64,000 bases of DNA from Balanoglossus misakiensis (taxonomy: Eukaryota > Hemichordata): NCBI GenBank assembly GCA_040954595.2, contig CM082593.2, forward strand, positions 4,464,001 to 4,528,000, written 5' to 3'. Under the pieces are notes generated by a model. It was not told the origin of the DNA. It made no database searches and saw nothing but the letters and a program-made list of their open reading frames with translations. Below are positions 25,951 to 41,469 of the stretch, piece after piece. Made by a program: the position numbers and the translations under genes. The first letter of the stretch is position 1, and each line of letters begins with the position of its first letter.

Positions 25951-28900
25951 AGACGCTCGTCATCCTCGTTCCCTTGCATATTCCTCGCGTAGATTTGAAC
26001 ACCATCTATAGTTATGCGTTTGCGGTGCTCATAGCGAGACATGGTGGCAACGGGCACACGGCATTTAGATCACAAGTAAACGACACTATCTTTATCGTGC
26101 ACTGGAACTTATGCGGGTGGAATCTAAACAGTGTAGTATGCTGAGGAGAATTGTGTCGAACGACCTTCGCACGGCTTCATTTCCCACCAAGGTATACTAC
26201 ACTCGCATTGGAAAAATTGTCACGCCTTTATAGGTTTACCCAGAGCAGTCCATCGCACATGTCAATGAGATATAAACACACATATTTAAACAATCACATT
26301 GTCGATTTTAAGTCAGTCTGCGCAAATCTCGAATTTCGCAATCTCTCCCAAATGCGATTTCTATTGATCGTCGGAGGACTGCATTTCATTATAAGTGGGT
26401 ATGCAAATAAGCTTCGACTTTTGTATCGGGCTGGATACAAATCTGAACTGAGCCCCTTAATAACTTGAAGCATTCATTAAAACGCTACAAGGAAAATGAC
26501 ATTGTAGGAAGAACAATGCGCGTATCCGTTGCATTATGCTTAGCAGAGTCTTGACGAACAACAACAAACTGTTTTCTAACATACCTCTTGTGGAATCGGG
26601 TCATACAATAGCCTACACCCAATACCAGCAAAATGACTTGACTTATCTAGGCGGCTATTTTGGGCCCGGGCTATAGCATTAATTACGTGACAGGTAGCTT
26701 GTGGGGGAGTTTGGCAAACAAGACGATTGAATTCCTGACCAAAAGTACACCTGTAAGACAAGTTAACTTCACATTCCCCAACAAATTCACGGAGGAATTT
26801 TAAAAAGGGTTTTATTTTCCTGTCAGCAGCTCGACAAGAATTCAAGTCACTCGCGGGTGTGTGTGTGCTGATTTCAGTCTTAGTTCCCACTAGGGCTATG
26901 TGTATACACGGTGTGTCTGTCTGTGCACAGGTAAAATAGAAACTTCCGTCGGAGGCAGTGGTGCAAGATTTAGCGTCACCCCGCACGCGATCCACTGGTG
27001 TTTAACACGGAGGGGTATAATAGGAAACGCAAATCGTGACGAGTAACTTCTTCTTGTCTCTATGCTTGGCTAGGTGTGTTTTCGCAGCCCGCATTCCCAT
27101 TCTTGGCGTTGACAATTGGCGCACTGTAGAACCGTGCCACCAGAGAAAAAAAAACAGTCTGCATAATATACGACTTTATTGTGAAGAAGCATTTGAATGG
27201 GAATAAAGGAAGTGAAAAGGGGTGAGGTCAACTGTATCTTCAGCTAAAGGAGGAGACCACTATCATAATTCATCCGATAACTATCTTCATTTACGTAAAA
27301 CAACACCTATCACTTCAACAACTGGCACCGCATTAAGTGCACTAAGATCACTGTTAATTTCGTTGCATTAATTAAGCTGCTTAACATGCAAAGGTCACTG
27401 AATCCGACAACTTGACATTGGCTATTCTGGCAGCTATTTGGAATGGTAATTTATGCGTCCAGCTCTTCATTGAAGACAGTGGATCATTGAATTGAAGTGA
27501 AATACCAGTAGAAAGTACTGCTTGGTGTTGTGCACTATAATATATTCGGGCAGTATTTATGTCAGGCATTTTTTTCTTCCTGTAGAAACTAAACTAGGCT
27601 GCGTTATGTTGTGCAGTGATCTAGGTAATTGCGCATTCCCTTTTCAAGTGTACGCAGCGTTCCGAATAGTTTAATATCAGCGGAAAAGGTGTGAATATGT
27701 AGGTTAATTTCCTTTTTAGATAGTTGTGGAGTATTGTCTATGTAATGTGTTGTAGTAGCTAGTGTACCCGGGGTTGAAAGTGTGGACCTGTTAGCACATA
27801 CGAGTCAAACATGAATTGACAGAGCGCTAGTATTGAATCTCAACTCGGCGAGCCCGCACCATTCATCTTGTCAACAGCACTCAAGAGTGATAGATTACAA
27901 CTGTTTGTGGAAAGGGACCAGCGCATGGACGGTGTCAGTGGATCTTTGGCAGAGGCCGTGTAAGTATTGCCTCTTCAGATGACATGCACAATCGCCAGTC
28001 GAGCGAGAATACACCGTGTTTTTGAAAAAGCGAGTGAGTTGATTGTATAGCCTGGCGAATGTAAGCAGTGCACGTGGTGGTGTGACCATCAACACACCGC
28101 AGAAAAGTTTAACTTTGTTTTCTCCAAGTTTTTGTATGAATGCTTGGGCGAGTGAAGGAAATCGCGTTTGACCGATCAATACGTAACGCTAGCCGTGTTG
28201 ACCACTGTTGAAATTGCTCGTTACACTTGGCTTGTCACATTGTTCCTTTCATTAAGGTTGTGTAAAAATCCGTATACGGGTTAAACTTAAGGCGATAATT
28301 CCTAAATGTCTGCCGCGGAAGCACAATGGTTGGAGGGGCTTGGCGCATTGCACGCTCAGTGGGTACGATTCTAAACACCACACCGTAATCGGTTGGCGCT
28401 CTTCCGTGTGCAAGATTTGTGGGACCAGTCCTCGCGCTGGGATAAGAGGGGAATTTGGGTGCCACTTACCGGAACGTCCCGAATGGGGCATCCTGGAATG
28501 GTGATACTGGCTTCGGTAAAGACCCAACGGGCAACACGTGTTTTTTGGTGACGTTCAGTCGGCGCTCGTCGACTGCTGCAGATGAACTCGTTCGTACGTC
28601 TCACTACGTCTAGTGTATACGGATCCAGTGGAGCGAGACTACAGTATTGGTGTCCAACAAAGACCTGGCTTGATTGAGTCCTGAATTAATAAAGAAAAAT
28701 AAATACAAGTAAACTTAGAATAAGCCTACTCAGTGACCAAGAAAAATCAACAATTATGGCGAAATAAGATGGATTCGCTCACCCGGGACACAAGCATCGA
28801 CGCAACGACAGTGACAGTGACGTTTTCGTTCTGCAAACCCGCTTAATTGTTTTGCCTACTAACCCACAGTGACCGATACCCAGACCTTATTAAATATGCA

Positions 28901-31900
28901 AAACACAAGGCCTTACGTACAGGCACAGAGTGAAAACACCTCCTTTCAACATCGGGCAGACTTTACATATCTATGGGGCATCCGTGTCGTGATAGCCCTC
29001 CGCTGATTGGCCCCCACAGTGAATTTTCCCGCCTTTTTGCGGTCGTCTGACTACAAATCAATTTGGTAGCGTTTGGCTGACGACCCAAGCAAGGTGGGCG
29101 TGAAGCTCAACTTGAGGTGGACTACTGGTTTCTTTGGGGGATGACTTTGCGAGGACACTACATTGGCAGCGGCACTCTCACAGCCCCCACTGCAAGGACC
29201 GTCTGTGTGACGTGTCACCTGCATTGCATCACGCTGTAAAGTCATTTAGCACCGATCACGTGAGAATGCGAAGAACTTAAAGACCAAGGCGGAAAACAGG
29301 AATAGGGGAGTTACTGGTCACTGGTCTCATTTCGCTTCACGATAATAACACCTATACCCAACTTGCTAGTCAAATTATGTGCCCGATAGTATATGAAAAT
29401 ATATCAATTACCGATTTCTACAAACGCTTCTGCCAGTTAAACATATTTTGACCACAATTCTTGTACACATCTATATGTGTGGCATTGGATCTAATGATAA
29501 ATGACATTTTATCTTCGTGTCACTGATCACGACAAGATATCAAGTAATGTTAACATTTATCATCAGTTTGTTATATATAACTAATTAGTTACTGAAATCC
29601 ACACTTGATGATTTCAAACTGTAGTCGACTTTGCTTGTTTGCAATGCCATCTTTAGTCCTGAAAAAAAGTCCACATTCCTTCGCCTAAGCTTGTGAAATT
29701 GAGCACACCAAATCCAAAATAATTTCTACCTGGCTGTGACGAAAACAGTGATTTATGCACTGATGCAAGGCTGTGTTTTGTGAAGCAGAGAGAACAAGTG
29801 ACAGACATTGATAATCGCACTAAGGTTTTCTTGCAAAGAGATGCTGTCAACACAAAAATAAAAAAACATGGAAAAAGTTTTGTGTCGTTATCGAAATCCT
29901 CCGGCAATAAAGTTAGAACTAGATAAGTTGGGGCTAATTGCCAATTAAGATCATAATAAATAGGTATATTACGTTTACACTACATGTACTTTATCAGCTT
30001 AAAACATACTGGTATTGTAAATTGCGCCTCTCTGAACCTTGTGATCCGAAATCGAATCTAAACACAGGCAGCTGGCGAGAGATATCATATCTGCCAATTC
30101 AGATTCAGATTGATGCACTCACGTCGTTATCTTCTCTTTATATCTTTCAGACCAAGACCAATTATATCGATACGGCCTGCCTGAGTGACATTGCACTATC
30201 TGACTTCATTTCAAGGTTTCCTGAACCAGCGACAATTAAGAGTGAGGTCGAACCGATGCTTATATTTTGGCGTCTTCAGAATTATAACCGTCCTGGCTTC
30301 TGATTAGGGATTTATTTTTTAACTCTATAAAATATTATTTAAACAAGAGCTTAAGCATTTAATTTTATGGAATAACCAAACACGTCGCAGCTTCTTGTAC
30401 ATAAAAGAAAGCAATGATGCGACTCGCCCAGTCTATTTGAAATGCATTCACAATATCCCCCCTTTGGCTTGGGTCAAACAAACGCAGTGATGCGAAACTC
30501 TTCTTATTTTGTTAAAAATGTATGATCTTGGCAGCCTACAAAAGGAAACAAAAGTCATTCGTAGTGGCGTGTTTACTCGCATATTCACGTTAGTCTCGTC
30601 TTTAATACATGTCAACGAAGCCAACCCAGTCAACGGATCTGAGTGACATTCGATAGCGCTGCAGACGGTCCCCGCATTTACCCTCTCGCCAGTGTGTTTC
30701 TGCTGGTGACGTCAGGCCGTGGCATCCCCTGCATTTAATTCTGCTCTTTTCGTTTGTTTGTGGCTCGTTTTGTTTATAGGCGCCAAACGTTGGGTTTACC
30801 CAATGTTTGGCGACTGCCGCTTGGAGTTTTCACCGCACCCTGCAACTCTATAGGCCCAACTGCAGCTCGTGGTGACTTTGTCACAAAACCACCGGAGTGT
30901 CCAGATCTAAAAAAAACTGACACTTGTCCAAAATTCCTGTGAGCATTCCGAAACCAATTTCACATAAAAACCCTTCCAGTCCGACTTGACGTAGTCCACG
31001 ATATTTAGATTGCTGGATACGATAGTGGTTTGACCGAAGCACTCGTCAACAATGCCGACAAAAAGACTTTTGTGGCTGTCATTGAAGTCATACGTGCTAG
31101 CCTCCATTGACACATAGTGATGAAGTCTTTCATTAGAGGGTTTTTTTCGACAAGCTATTTTAATCTGCATTTAATTTGTTCGATTGGGGTTCTCTTGATT
31201 ATGACTCTTATAAATTTACAGCGGCCGACATTTTCTTATGAATTTTATTCCCAGTGGTCCGTCTTCAATTATTAAAATGACATTTTCAGCGGGGTACCAA
31301 GTGTTTTTGTTTATAATCACCATATTCTGCGTCGAAAGGTTAAATTGACAATTTGGGAACACATTTTAGTATTTGACGGTAGTGGGAATGCACAAGTGTT
31401 TTAAACTGTCAAAAAATGATCAATTATTATCTGACATATCAACCCCAATACAGAATTCAAGATGGCGTCGGTACTATAGCTGGCGGCTGCCAACTCTTGC
31501 ACATTCAGGTGATGTTATAAAATATTGAAACAAAGATACTTGATACGAAACGCCAACAAGTGGAGCCGAAACAACGTACCGCCATGAATTCTTTATTTTT
31601 TTGGAGTTATTAATACAGTAATACCGTCTCCCACTAAAAATAAGACAGTCGAACTATAAACAAGATTCCAACAGCATGAATCGGACATACGCCTCATTCT
31701 TTGCTGTTCAGAAAATCTAGATCCGTAAAAAAATAAAATCGCAAAGTGTAATTCTATCTGAGGGTACTCAGAAAAACTATTCCAAAACTGGAAATTGCTT
31801 GGATTGGTCTCCGAATACCTGGGATTCCAGACACTTACATATTCACACACAGAAAGTGAACTCTTAAGAAAGGTGATGGTTTTGACACGAGACGAGAAAC

Positions 31901-34900
31901 TCATTTGCGGATTTTTTAATGACAAGGTTGGGGCAGGAAGACAGTCACACAACCTTCTAAACTCCAGGCTAACCTAGAATTTTGAATTTCTCAACGGTTC
32001 CATTTGGAACACGATAATAAATAATGCTGATATAAATCAATTGCTGTTCGACAAAGTAATTTGGCTTTGCTGCGAAGTGTTCAAATTCATTTGGGCCGTG
32101 GGACGATTCCGTCGACGCTTAAATTACTCCGTGTGAAAGTTTAGCGTCAGAATGGCGCACGTGAGGTTGTGTTTGCTGATATTCGTTCACATGATTGCCG
32201 GTGTCGTGTGTTCTCTTTGCTTTCGTCACCGCGTAACAAGTCGTTTATTCTGAGTAAACATTTGCGGACATCTTGGATTTCATTAAATTGACTAGTTTTA
32301 GTAATTTTCTAAAGGTTAAACCTATTGTGAGTCCATTTATAGGAGCTGATAACATGAACTTCCACGCGACAAATTCAGTTTATAGACATGGATACAACCT
32401 GCTTTGAATTCGTGTGGAAAAGGCTGTGTTTCCCGGGAACAAAAAGCCAATTCCTTGTTAAAAGGATTCCCGTCAGTTTTATTGAAGCTCAGCTTCCATA
32501 ATTTTGTACTTAATTTCTTGATTCCTGAATAATGAGCAATTAGTAAAGCAACACTACGGGGCATGCGTATGAGAAAGCCAGGCTACCAATACTTGTCTTT
32601 TTTGACATAGGTACGTCACAGCCAGTACACATATTTTTAAGGTAGAAATAACCTTGGAGAACACAATGGAGTTTTTTGTACAACAAAAAACTATTTAATT
32701 AAAACCATTAATTTCTGGTGATGAAAAAAATATTTCAATAAAAATTATTCAAGTTTTACCCTGCTTGGTCGAGAAGAAGATTGTACAGAGTCCGTGTCAG
32801 TCTCGGTCGAGACGAATTTTGCACTGTGTCCGCGTGCGTGTCTTCAGTCTCACAGTCCACGTTGCGACGTGGTTGTGTCCCGGGCGGGGGTTGTGTGAAG
32901 AGTACAGCGTGGCTGTATGAAGAAATTGGCATCACAGAGCAGGTACAGAAATCTGTTGACCGCAGTCCGTCCTTTCTCACACCAGACAACGCGGTAAATT
33001 TTGTGCAGGGCCAGTCAGTCAGACCCCAAAGTCCAGAGTCCCCAGTCGTGACATAAGTCAGTTCATAGTGGAATGCTCCTCTCAAGACAATGCGGCATCA
33101 TGAAGTCTTCCACATGGATTTTGAAAACATGCCTTTCAACCAGTTACCACCTGGCTAAATAATATTATAATGACCACATTTGAATGCAAGGCCTTTTGTC
33201 ATGCAGAAGGAAACTATTTCGCTCGACCAAGCGACCAAGCGTGCACAACTAAATACGGCGTGAGGTAACAATATTCACATTAATTCTCTTCATCAATGCT
33301 TTGCTTTCGCAATGTATAAACAGGGAGGGTATATTTCATGCATAATTTATCATTCTTTCTTTCGCTGTCATAGTTGCGCTCAAATTAGTACGGTATAAAG
33401 ACATAATCCTCCATAGGCTAAATGTATCAGGCGAGGCAGCAGCCAGACTGGAACTTTCCACGCATAATGGTATTATATGTTTGGTCGTATCTGTTTCACT
33501 CTGAGAAGATTTAGATTTAGAGACACGAAAACAATCCTTGAACCGCTCACTGCCTTGTGGTTTAATCCTTGAACAACTATAATGCGAGAGTTTAAGTTCA
33601 ATTTTCTTAGGTGAAGAATATCCCTATGTAGACAGTGGGGCCGCAGAACGGGTCAAGAATTTTGGAACACCGAGTCGCTAGCACCCGCGTAATTCAAATC
33701 CATATTTATAGCACCACTTTTTGTAATTGCAAACCCGGAAAATATCTGAATCATCACTAAAACATTGATTCTTAAAAAAATACGACTCTTTGCTTGAATG
33801 CAACCGATAAATGATACCAGGCCGGGAAAGAAAGAACTTTGCAAAATTATGATTAAAATTTCAAGACTGAAGAGATGCCAACTCGTGATATATATACGTC
33901 ATCAAAAAGTCAAACATATATGACACAGTTTCATTTTATTTTTTACAAATTTATAACATGCTCCATTAACGCATCATTCTATTCATATTGTGAAATTCAT
34001 TCACCACTAGACCCAATTGAATTAGCAAGATTTTATTTCTTTATATTTTTACAACCATGGTAATGAAAGCAAAGGGATTCGGAAGTCAATCAAGTGCTTA
34101 ATATGGATTAGGCTATATAGGCATTGCTATGAAAGCGTGGAGCGGGTGGCCGGTCTTGACTTGATTAATAAATGAGGGTGGCGGAAGCCGTTGTTTTGGA
34201 TCAGGGCGGGCCCATATCCGCCTTATCTCATGACCCACGGCTTGTGTTATTGTGTCAAAAAACTACAGAGCTGTACCGGTTTCTATATTCCAGAACTTGC
34301 CATTCTCCCATGCTTTGTTCTATTAATTTATACGCGCTACACCGTCCGTCACGGATCATTATTATGTGCTTGTCTGGTTTAATTTCCCCAATGTGCTTTC
34401 TTTTTTTTTGAAATGTCTAAGTTTATGGCAGCTTGCAAATTTAAAAGATGTGTATATCTTTATCACGTTTTGATTCTCAGCTTGGAGGAGCGTGGTCCGG
34501 ATGACATTGGAGACGTGAAACAGAACTCCGCATCCGAGCACGAGGAATCAAACAGGTGGTTGAAGCTTCGTGCGCCAGATCGTTGGACACCCGTATGTAC
34601 ATTTTCCAATTTCCGCTACCAGATTTCCTGTCTCGACTATGTGCCCCTATACGCAATTCTTTAAATAACAGTGACTTTTTGCGCCCATAGCTATACGCGG
34701 CGTCGTGACTTTCCGAGACCAGACCGACCCGTACACGTACTGGTCTGCTTTGATCCCGTGAACGTCTCGGGCGCAACTCGCTCAGAAAACCTCCCTACAC
34801 TATACTATAGCGTGACGGCGATTCTCAACGCACGGACGTGCTACTTTGATAAGGTGTTTATCTTCTTAACATCGCTTAGCTGGCGCTGTAAAGAGACCCT

Positions 34901-36981
34901 CTGTAAGCTTTACTTATAGAACAAATGGGGTAAAAAGTCGTCGCCTCTTTTAACAACGGCACGGCCACTTGTGGAATGGCACTGAGATGGAACTAAGTAA
35001 AGGGGTGTCTATACAATTCACTGGAGAAACCATGGTGTGGTATATAGTCGGGGCCAAAAGGAAAATGTTGCTATTTGTATGGTTGTAACTAGTATACACA
35101 CTCCTACTCTATTCAAATGAAACCATGCAGAAATGCGGTAATTCCATGCTACCGTCGATTTACTCACATCCGGTTTTGACTTAATCAGCATATTTAACTA
35201 AAAGGTATCAGCGCAGTTGCTTTAGCGCTGGTGAGTCTCTCGCGCCACGCCAAATTTATCTTACCGTCTCTTAACACTCTTCTTAAAAAAGCGACTGTGA
35301 TACTACTTTGCTATTGTGACCTCGCAACCTTCTGTCCTGATTGAAAGATTGGGTTTCTGCTTTGAAAAGAGCCTAAACAAAAAGTTGGCCAATTTTGCAA
35401 GTAAAATTGGGAGTCCCGGCACAAAACAACTGCACGTTCTTTTGTCCGCCTGTTTACAACTCGGTCCGGTGTCAGACACTGAAATCGACACAACTACCTT
35501 CCCGACTGTCACATTTGATGATTCATTAGCCGTCTCCGTATTGTCCTTCGACTTCGCCCCGAAAATACCGAGTGACTGTCTTCAACAAAATGGAGAGCCC
35601 CTCGAGTCGCTGCTTGTGTTCCACGGCAAGTCGAGGCACTCGGGTTGGACTCCATCAAAATGTCTATGCCCGGCGCGCGTACTCAGTCCCGCGTCTTAAA
35701 CTATACACTTTCATTCTCAGTAACGTGGAATAATGAAAACGGTCGATGTCAACAATGCCCACGTCAATAGCTGTCCTTCAGAGGGATAGAAAACACAACG
35801 ATCGCTGGCGAAAAGTGTGTCCATACTTGCTCTACTGGCGATTTACCATGAGGGCAGTAATGTCGAGGTGATAGTATCTTTACACCGATTGTCGGAATTC
35901 AATTTCCCGAAAGGAATGAATGAAAGAAACGTTAGCTGATCACTGACACGTTAACGCGATGCCCGTTGCTATGCCAGCGCCCCTTTTTGCACACTTACCA
36001 GTAAGTGTATACATGGCCGCCCCTCGGGCCGTCACCTCCCGCCAGCAATAGTTTGATTTTCAATTCAAAGATATAAAGACTTCTATATCAGCGCCACGGT
36101 TGTAAACAAACCCAGCGTGTCTTTACTATCCTTTTAAAACATCTTCTCCCTCTGTCAGTCATTATAATACAAACTTCGCGCTAGAGCAGCGCTCATTCCA
36201 AGCATGGCTGAGCTTCGGTGATCAAATGTGACATGTCGGTCGCATTGCAGGAGCTACTACATTGTATGAAATTATCCACCCTGGACAAACATTTCCGAAC
36301 TGAAAATACACTACTTTCGAGAAAAATTCATCATTTCTGGAACGATACATCTCAGACGCATACCATGTCTTACTGAAATTTGTTAAGTAAAGGAAGCGAT
36401 GATGTGCGTAACCTGTGAGTAAAAAAAAAGTAATGGTCCAGTGAAACTCACCCGCGGATGAAAACCAGTCTGGCCGCAGAGTCAGGAGAAACCCACTTTG
36501 ACGAAGGCGAGCAGCGTTGAGGGACACTCGCCCATGGAATGAATTCTAACTTGGTCGTGAAAAAAAAAGAACCAAGGAGGTTATAATTACTGAGTAAGAT
36601 AGAGAGTCTTCAGTCTGATTGGTTTACATTGTTACAATAAAAGATGATTGATTGTTTCTTACATCAGGGCTCCCTAGGTCAATCCTTTGGGGTCACTAAG
36701 GGAGATTACCAGACCAGGTTATTAAATTCGGCCCCTGTACCGCATTATACTTTAAAAATTAGAAAGTTGGTGAAACAACTTTGGATGCGGTTGCTCGACC
36801 CTTTTGGCTTAAAGATGTACTACCTTCTACACTGCCTCAAACGAGTATGTTTAAAACCTCTTTAGAATTCAAAATTTGTGTTTAATGACACAAAACACCT
36901 TTGATGGGGTTACTGTTCAAATTTACCTTTTTTGTCTTTTAAACTCAGATTTGGTTCAATGTTTAATATGGTCGTGGATTT

Positions 36982-37016
36982 GTTGTTGTTGTTGTTGTTG
37001 TTTGTGGTGGTGGTGT
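36982..37016. repeat. (GTT)n and (GGT)n microsatellite
   Basis: GTT units run to about 37003, then GGT units follow. Confidence 0.9.
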
Positions 37017-38806
37017 TCTTAAAGAGTTTCTTATACTGCTATTTGTGTATTTTATTTACTCATGATGTGTAACGTACTTATCTTGGGGGAGAAATCGCCT
37101 TTGGTGGAGTCTACTTCTGATCATAGAGGTGTGACACCAAACAAGGCCATCTCACAGTTTAGACTGCTCACTGGGGAATATGTATTCTAATTCAATGAAT
37201 AAATTCAACTAGTGATATGCACAGCTGACTCTGCCTTCAAATGAAACTTAGACAATTTTGAAACTCGAGAATAATAGTCTAAACATCTTTACATTTTAAA
37301 ATCAATTAAAGTATTTAATCATTTTTGAAAAACTAGAGGAAACTAGAAAAAATACCTTCCTTTTTCCATATTTCGATTTTTCAATTAATTGAGTATGTGA
37401 TTATTTGCTGTCCAAACTGGTCTACTGAAATTCAGCATTTAAACAAAATTTATGAAAAATTCATAACCATGAAAAATCTGCAAGATTTTATATTTCTTCA
37501 AAGAAATGTAACTACGAAAACAAGCATAGTTACAGCCCACTGGGTTGTTGAATATATCAATTTAAAAAAATCAAAAATAGAAATGTGCTATTTCGGGGGA
37601 TCTTTATGGAGAAGATTAGGGCAGAAAATTATCTGGCAATGTTTTACGTAGAACCGCCAGCCCTGCAATAGATGAGTCTGCAATTCCATTACGGTGTGAC
37701 TTAATCCCCTGTCTTCTTTCAGACTTTTATAGATTCAATTCAGATGCGATTCAGGCGAAATTCAGCACATGCACGACTTTACCCACCGTGATCTCGTGTT
37801 CAATAAATTTCTAATTTATAGCAGGACTGGACCAAAAGTCATTCGCTTCATATTTCTTTTCTATTACAAAGGATTTAGACTATCATTACCACCGTCTAAA
37901 GTGGACTTATTCCGGAAAACTATTAATACTGACTGGCTGGCTTTATGGAGGTTTAGCACAGCGCCAATGGAGATCATTTCCTCCCGTTAAGCGCAGTGTA
38001 AAACTACTGGGGAATTTGTCTTGTATTGATTAAACATCAAAAGCTAATGTCAAAACAAGGCATTAATTAAGAGGGTAATAAAACTCTCGGATCTCGAGTT
38101 AAATCGTGAATGTTTTGTCTGTGGATGTAGACCCACGCAAATGCGCGTACGGGAGTGACTTTGCGTGGCGCGTGCAGAGTGCGAGCGTCTGTCGTTGACT
38201 GGTTTTCCTCACTGCTATACTTCGATGCTTCGTTGAACGAATTGTTCGGTGACAAAAAATGGTCGTCTGCTTTCTTTTTGGTCCACTGGTTGACCTCAAG
38301 TCTGGCCGTTCAAATGTCCGGCTGCCTGACCACTCAGACATAGCAGATGTGTCTGGGTCACGTTTTATTTGAAAGGCAACCGTGGCCAAATTCTGTGTGC
38401 TGTACTGGTGTAGTTGGCAGCTGAAAATGCCAGTTGGTGTTTGCTTTGTATCGGTTATGAATTTTCCTTTTTTGACGAACATTTGTTTTCTCTAAGTGCA
38501 AAGTCATTTTGGAAATAGTTATACACGTTTGTTACTTATACTATTGTACTTCGGAACTGTTTGCTTGCTGAGTGTGTTTGGGTATGCAGTCTGCATGTAT
38601 TAGCGTTAAATATATTCATAAATGCCATGGTTACCGTCATATTTGGAGTATCAACACAACTCTCAATTGTGCAGTTGAAGTTGTTGAACATTGAAAATTG
38701 AAATCGGGAAAATTAAATGTAATTCAGGAATTGTATTTATCAAGATTAACAGGTAGTGTTGTTCTCACATTATAACTTAGATGTCAAACGGAAATCTTTG
38801 TATGGG

Positions 38807-38828
38807 AAACAAAACAAAACAAAACAAA
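38807..38828. repeat. (AAAAC)n repeat
   Basis: About four AAAAC pentanucleotide units. Confidence 0.85.
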
Positions 38829-39624
38829 CACACTCAGACACTGAAAAGGATAGTCACAGCTAAAGAACCTCAACACAATAAAACAGCAATGCCCAAAACA
38901 GAAAGCCAGAATATTGTGTAAATTGATTGCTTCGACACAATATGAAATATTCATCCGGTCGGTCTTACTAGAATAGGTTTATGAATATTCAATGAGTTTA
39001 ACAAGGAAATATAATGCATGATGATTTGAAATTCACCAGGATTAAGGTAATGCCACAACAGGTTATCTTCTGCAGACAGTCAGGAATCAGGTAATAAGCT
39101 AGAACAACAAAAACATCCGTGCATAATTTTTACGAATTCTAAATTTTCAAAAGACGACAATATTTGTGATGTTTTCAAAGATGTATGTGCTTTTCGCATT
39201 TATTGTATTTGTTTAATTACCTACGTCATTTCCGTCATTGAGTTTTAGTTAGTGAAATTCAGTAGACAAAAATAATCGAGTTGTTTTTGTCTGCCAACGT
39301 TTAAATAATAATCAGCCAACGCCAAGGGTAAGAATATGACGTCATGCTGTAATTTGAATATTGGCCTGTAGGCAGATGGCTCTACCTCGTTAGTTTATTT
39401 GTTGATGGCTGTTTTATTGCGGACGTTTCGATGTAGAGACTGAATTTATATTGCAACATAAGAGGGATAAAACGTCCAACAAAGAAGAACGGTGCATTTT
39501 TGCGTTGTCGTAATAACACTTCTTAGATGAATGTCATTAGGAAGCAACAACACCTAATTACGCTAATGAAACGATGAACGATGCTAAATAAATAATGAGT
39601 GTTTCAAAGCGATTGGAAACAGGA

Positions 39625-39651
39625 CTGCGACGATTATTATTATGGTCGCAG
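39625..39651. repeat. short hairpin CTGCGAC/GTCGCAG
   Basis: Perfect 7-bp arms around a 13-base ATT-rich loop, in otherwise AT-rich unique sequence. Confidence 0.7.
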
Positions 39652-41469
39652 CGAGATCTCTGGGGTGTACAGTGTAAACAAGGCGTGTACATTTCCTATT
39701 CCCATAGCCAATGTACTAGGCAACCACTATCGTAAATTTACACCATTTTAATCTTCCACAGCGCACATTGATTCTCTGGAAGCAGAAATTCGCTGCTGAC
39801 AATAACCATTTTTTTATTTCAACAAATTAATTCAATATTTTGTGATAAACGTAACATTTTATTCAATAATGATCTTTGGAAGTGTCTTTATGTAGTTTAC
39901 AATGCGTGAACATTTTATTTGAAACGTAATTCAAGTGAATTCAGCTTTCATTCCCCCCAAACAATACGACGGCAGGTTGGAATTTTGTTGTAATCGAATT
40001 TTAAAATTTCATAACTTCGATTTCAATGAAACACGGTCTCACAGTATACTCAAGGCGCCGCGTGTACAAACGTGACATGCGACTCAGCTGGGCTACTTGG
40101 CAAACCGACGACAATAAACATGACTCTTGGTATGTCCCCAACTTCCGAGTCGTCTCTATCATTCTCACTTGAACTACTCGCATGTCTGTGAATTTCAAAC
40201 GTTTATCCCCCGCGGGGGCCAATGAAATAAACGCAAAGTAGAAAGAGAGAAGGTTAGAAGCCTAGATTGTCCGTCCTAATTATGAATACGCACGCAGGGT
40301 GTCGAACGGGGTTCCAAGCGTAAAGAATACAAAATCGCTGGATTAGAACCCTAATCAGTCACTCAGTCATAATCGCAATGTTATTATATTAGCACTCGGA
40401 GTAACGAGCTGAAATTAGCTAATTGTTCTATGGTTCTATGAGAGAATCTTCCTCGTCAAGCGGAACGGTTCCGATGCTGACTGAACTGACGATAATCATG
40501 AGCATGAATATTACGATTCCGCGCTACAATAAAAGTTTTCTTTTGCGTCGATACAGCCAAGTTTATCGCTACGGGCACGCGTTTGTATTTTGAATTCTAC
40601 GCACAAAACACGGACGAAACACTTCAATATATATAAAACACTGAAATAAGTATATTACACGATTTATTCAAATTATTGGATGTGTCTCTCAGTTGATATG
40701 TTGCGTGACCTACGTGGATTTCTATGAAATATTCATTGGTGGGTTATTTTGTTCAACTTCAATTTTCCGTGACGTTTGAACTTTGTGTATCTTTGCACAT
40801 GAAAAATAGAAACGCGTGCAAATAATAGCGCAGCAATATTGACGACTTTCACAAAGATATTTTATTTTTATTATTTTTTATAAAGCGTGTCTGCATGATC
40901 GATTACACGACGGATTGCCCGTTCATTTTGATCAGTGATCAGGCTTTGCAGTACCTGAAATGAATGAATGAAAGAAAACAAAATAAATCTCATCTTTTGT
41001 GCGTTTTATCCATATTTTCGCTTTGCTTCTGTATTCATTCACATTGCAAAGAAGAAAATTTTGAGATTCTCAGACGGGGAGAGCAAGCAACGCCTGGCTG
41101 GCTGCAAAAACCAACAAGCGAATAACACATTGCACCGATGGTCCAGTGCGTGTCTATTCAGCCTAAAAGATATCAATTGGAAATGGCCGCAGCAGATACA
41201 CGGCGGTCTTGACTCTATTGTCTTCTGTTGGTATTTCTTGGTCCCTACAGCGTCAACAGCCGGAAAATGTCATAATTATACAGACGGTGTATGGACTTAT
41301 GGGCATTGTGGCCGGGGCTGTGATGCAACGATTTAATTGGGCCACGAAGAATAGAGGAAATGGGGTGTAGACGTTGTTAGGGACGGACCAGGAGGGTGTA
41401 GTCTACTAAAACCAATGGTCCAAAACATTAGCGACTAAACCCCCAACACATGTCGCGACACAATGTTGA

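Larger units (their letters stand above)
23431..36981. other. non-coding stretch, no gene recognised
   Basis: The part next to the retrotransposon (to about 23900) is GC-richer and could include its unrecognised 5' region. CpG-richer patches at about 28290-28620, 32780-33060, 34480-34820 and 35320-35700 contain open frames without recognisable motifs. Confidence 0.55.

Noticed and set aside
26576-26995. 139-codon cysteine-containing minus-strand frame
   Set aside because: No repeated cysteine spacing or domain signature was found, and no splice-linked partner exons.
27895-28604. Cluster of minus-strand frames suspected to be a decayed transposon
   Set aside because: No integrase, protease or transposase motif could be identified in any frame, and no terminal repeats were found.
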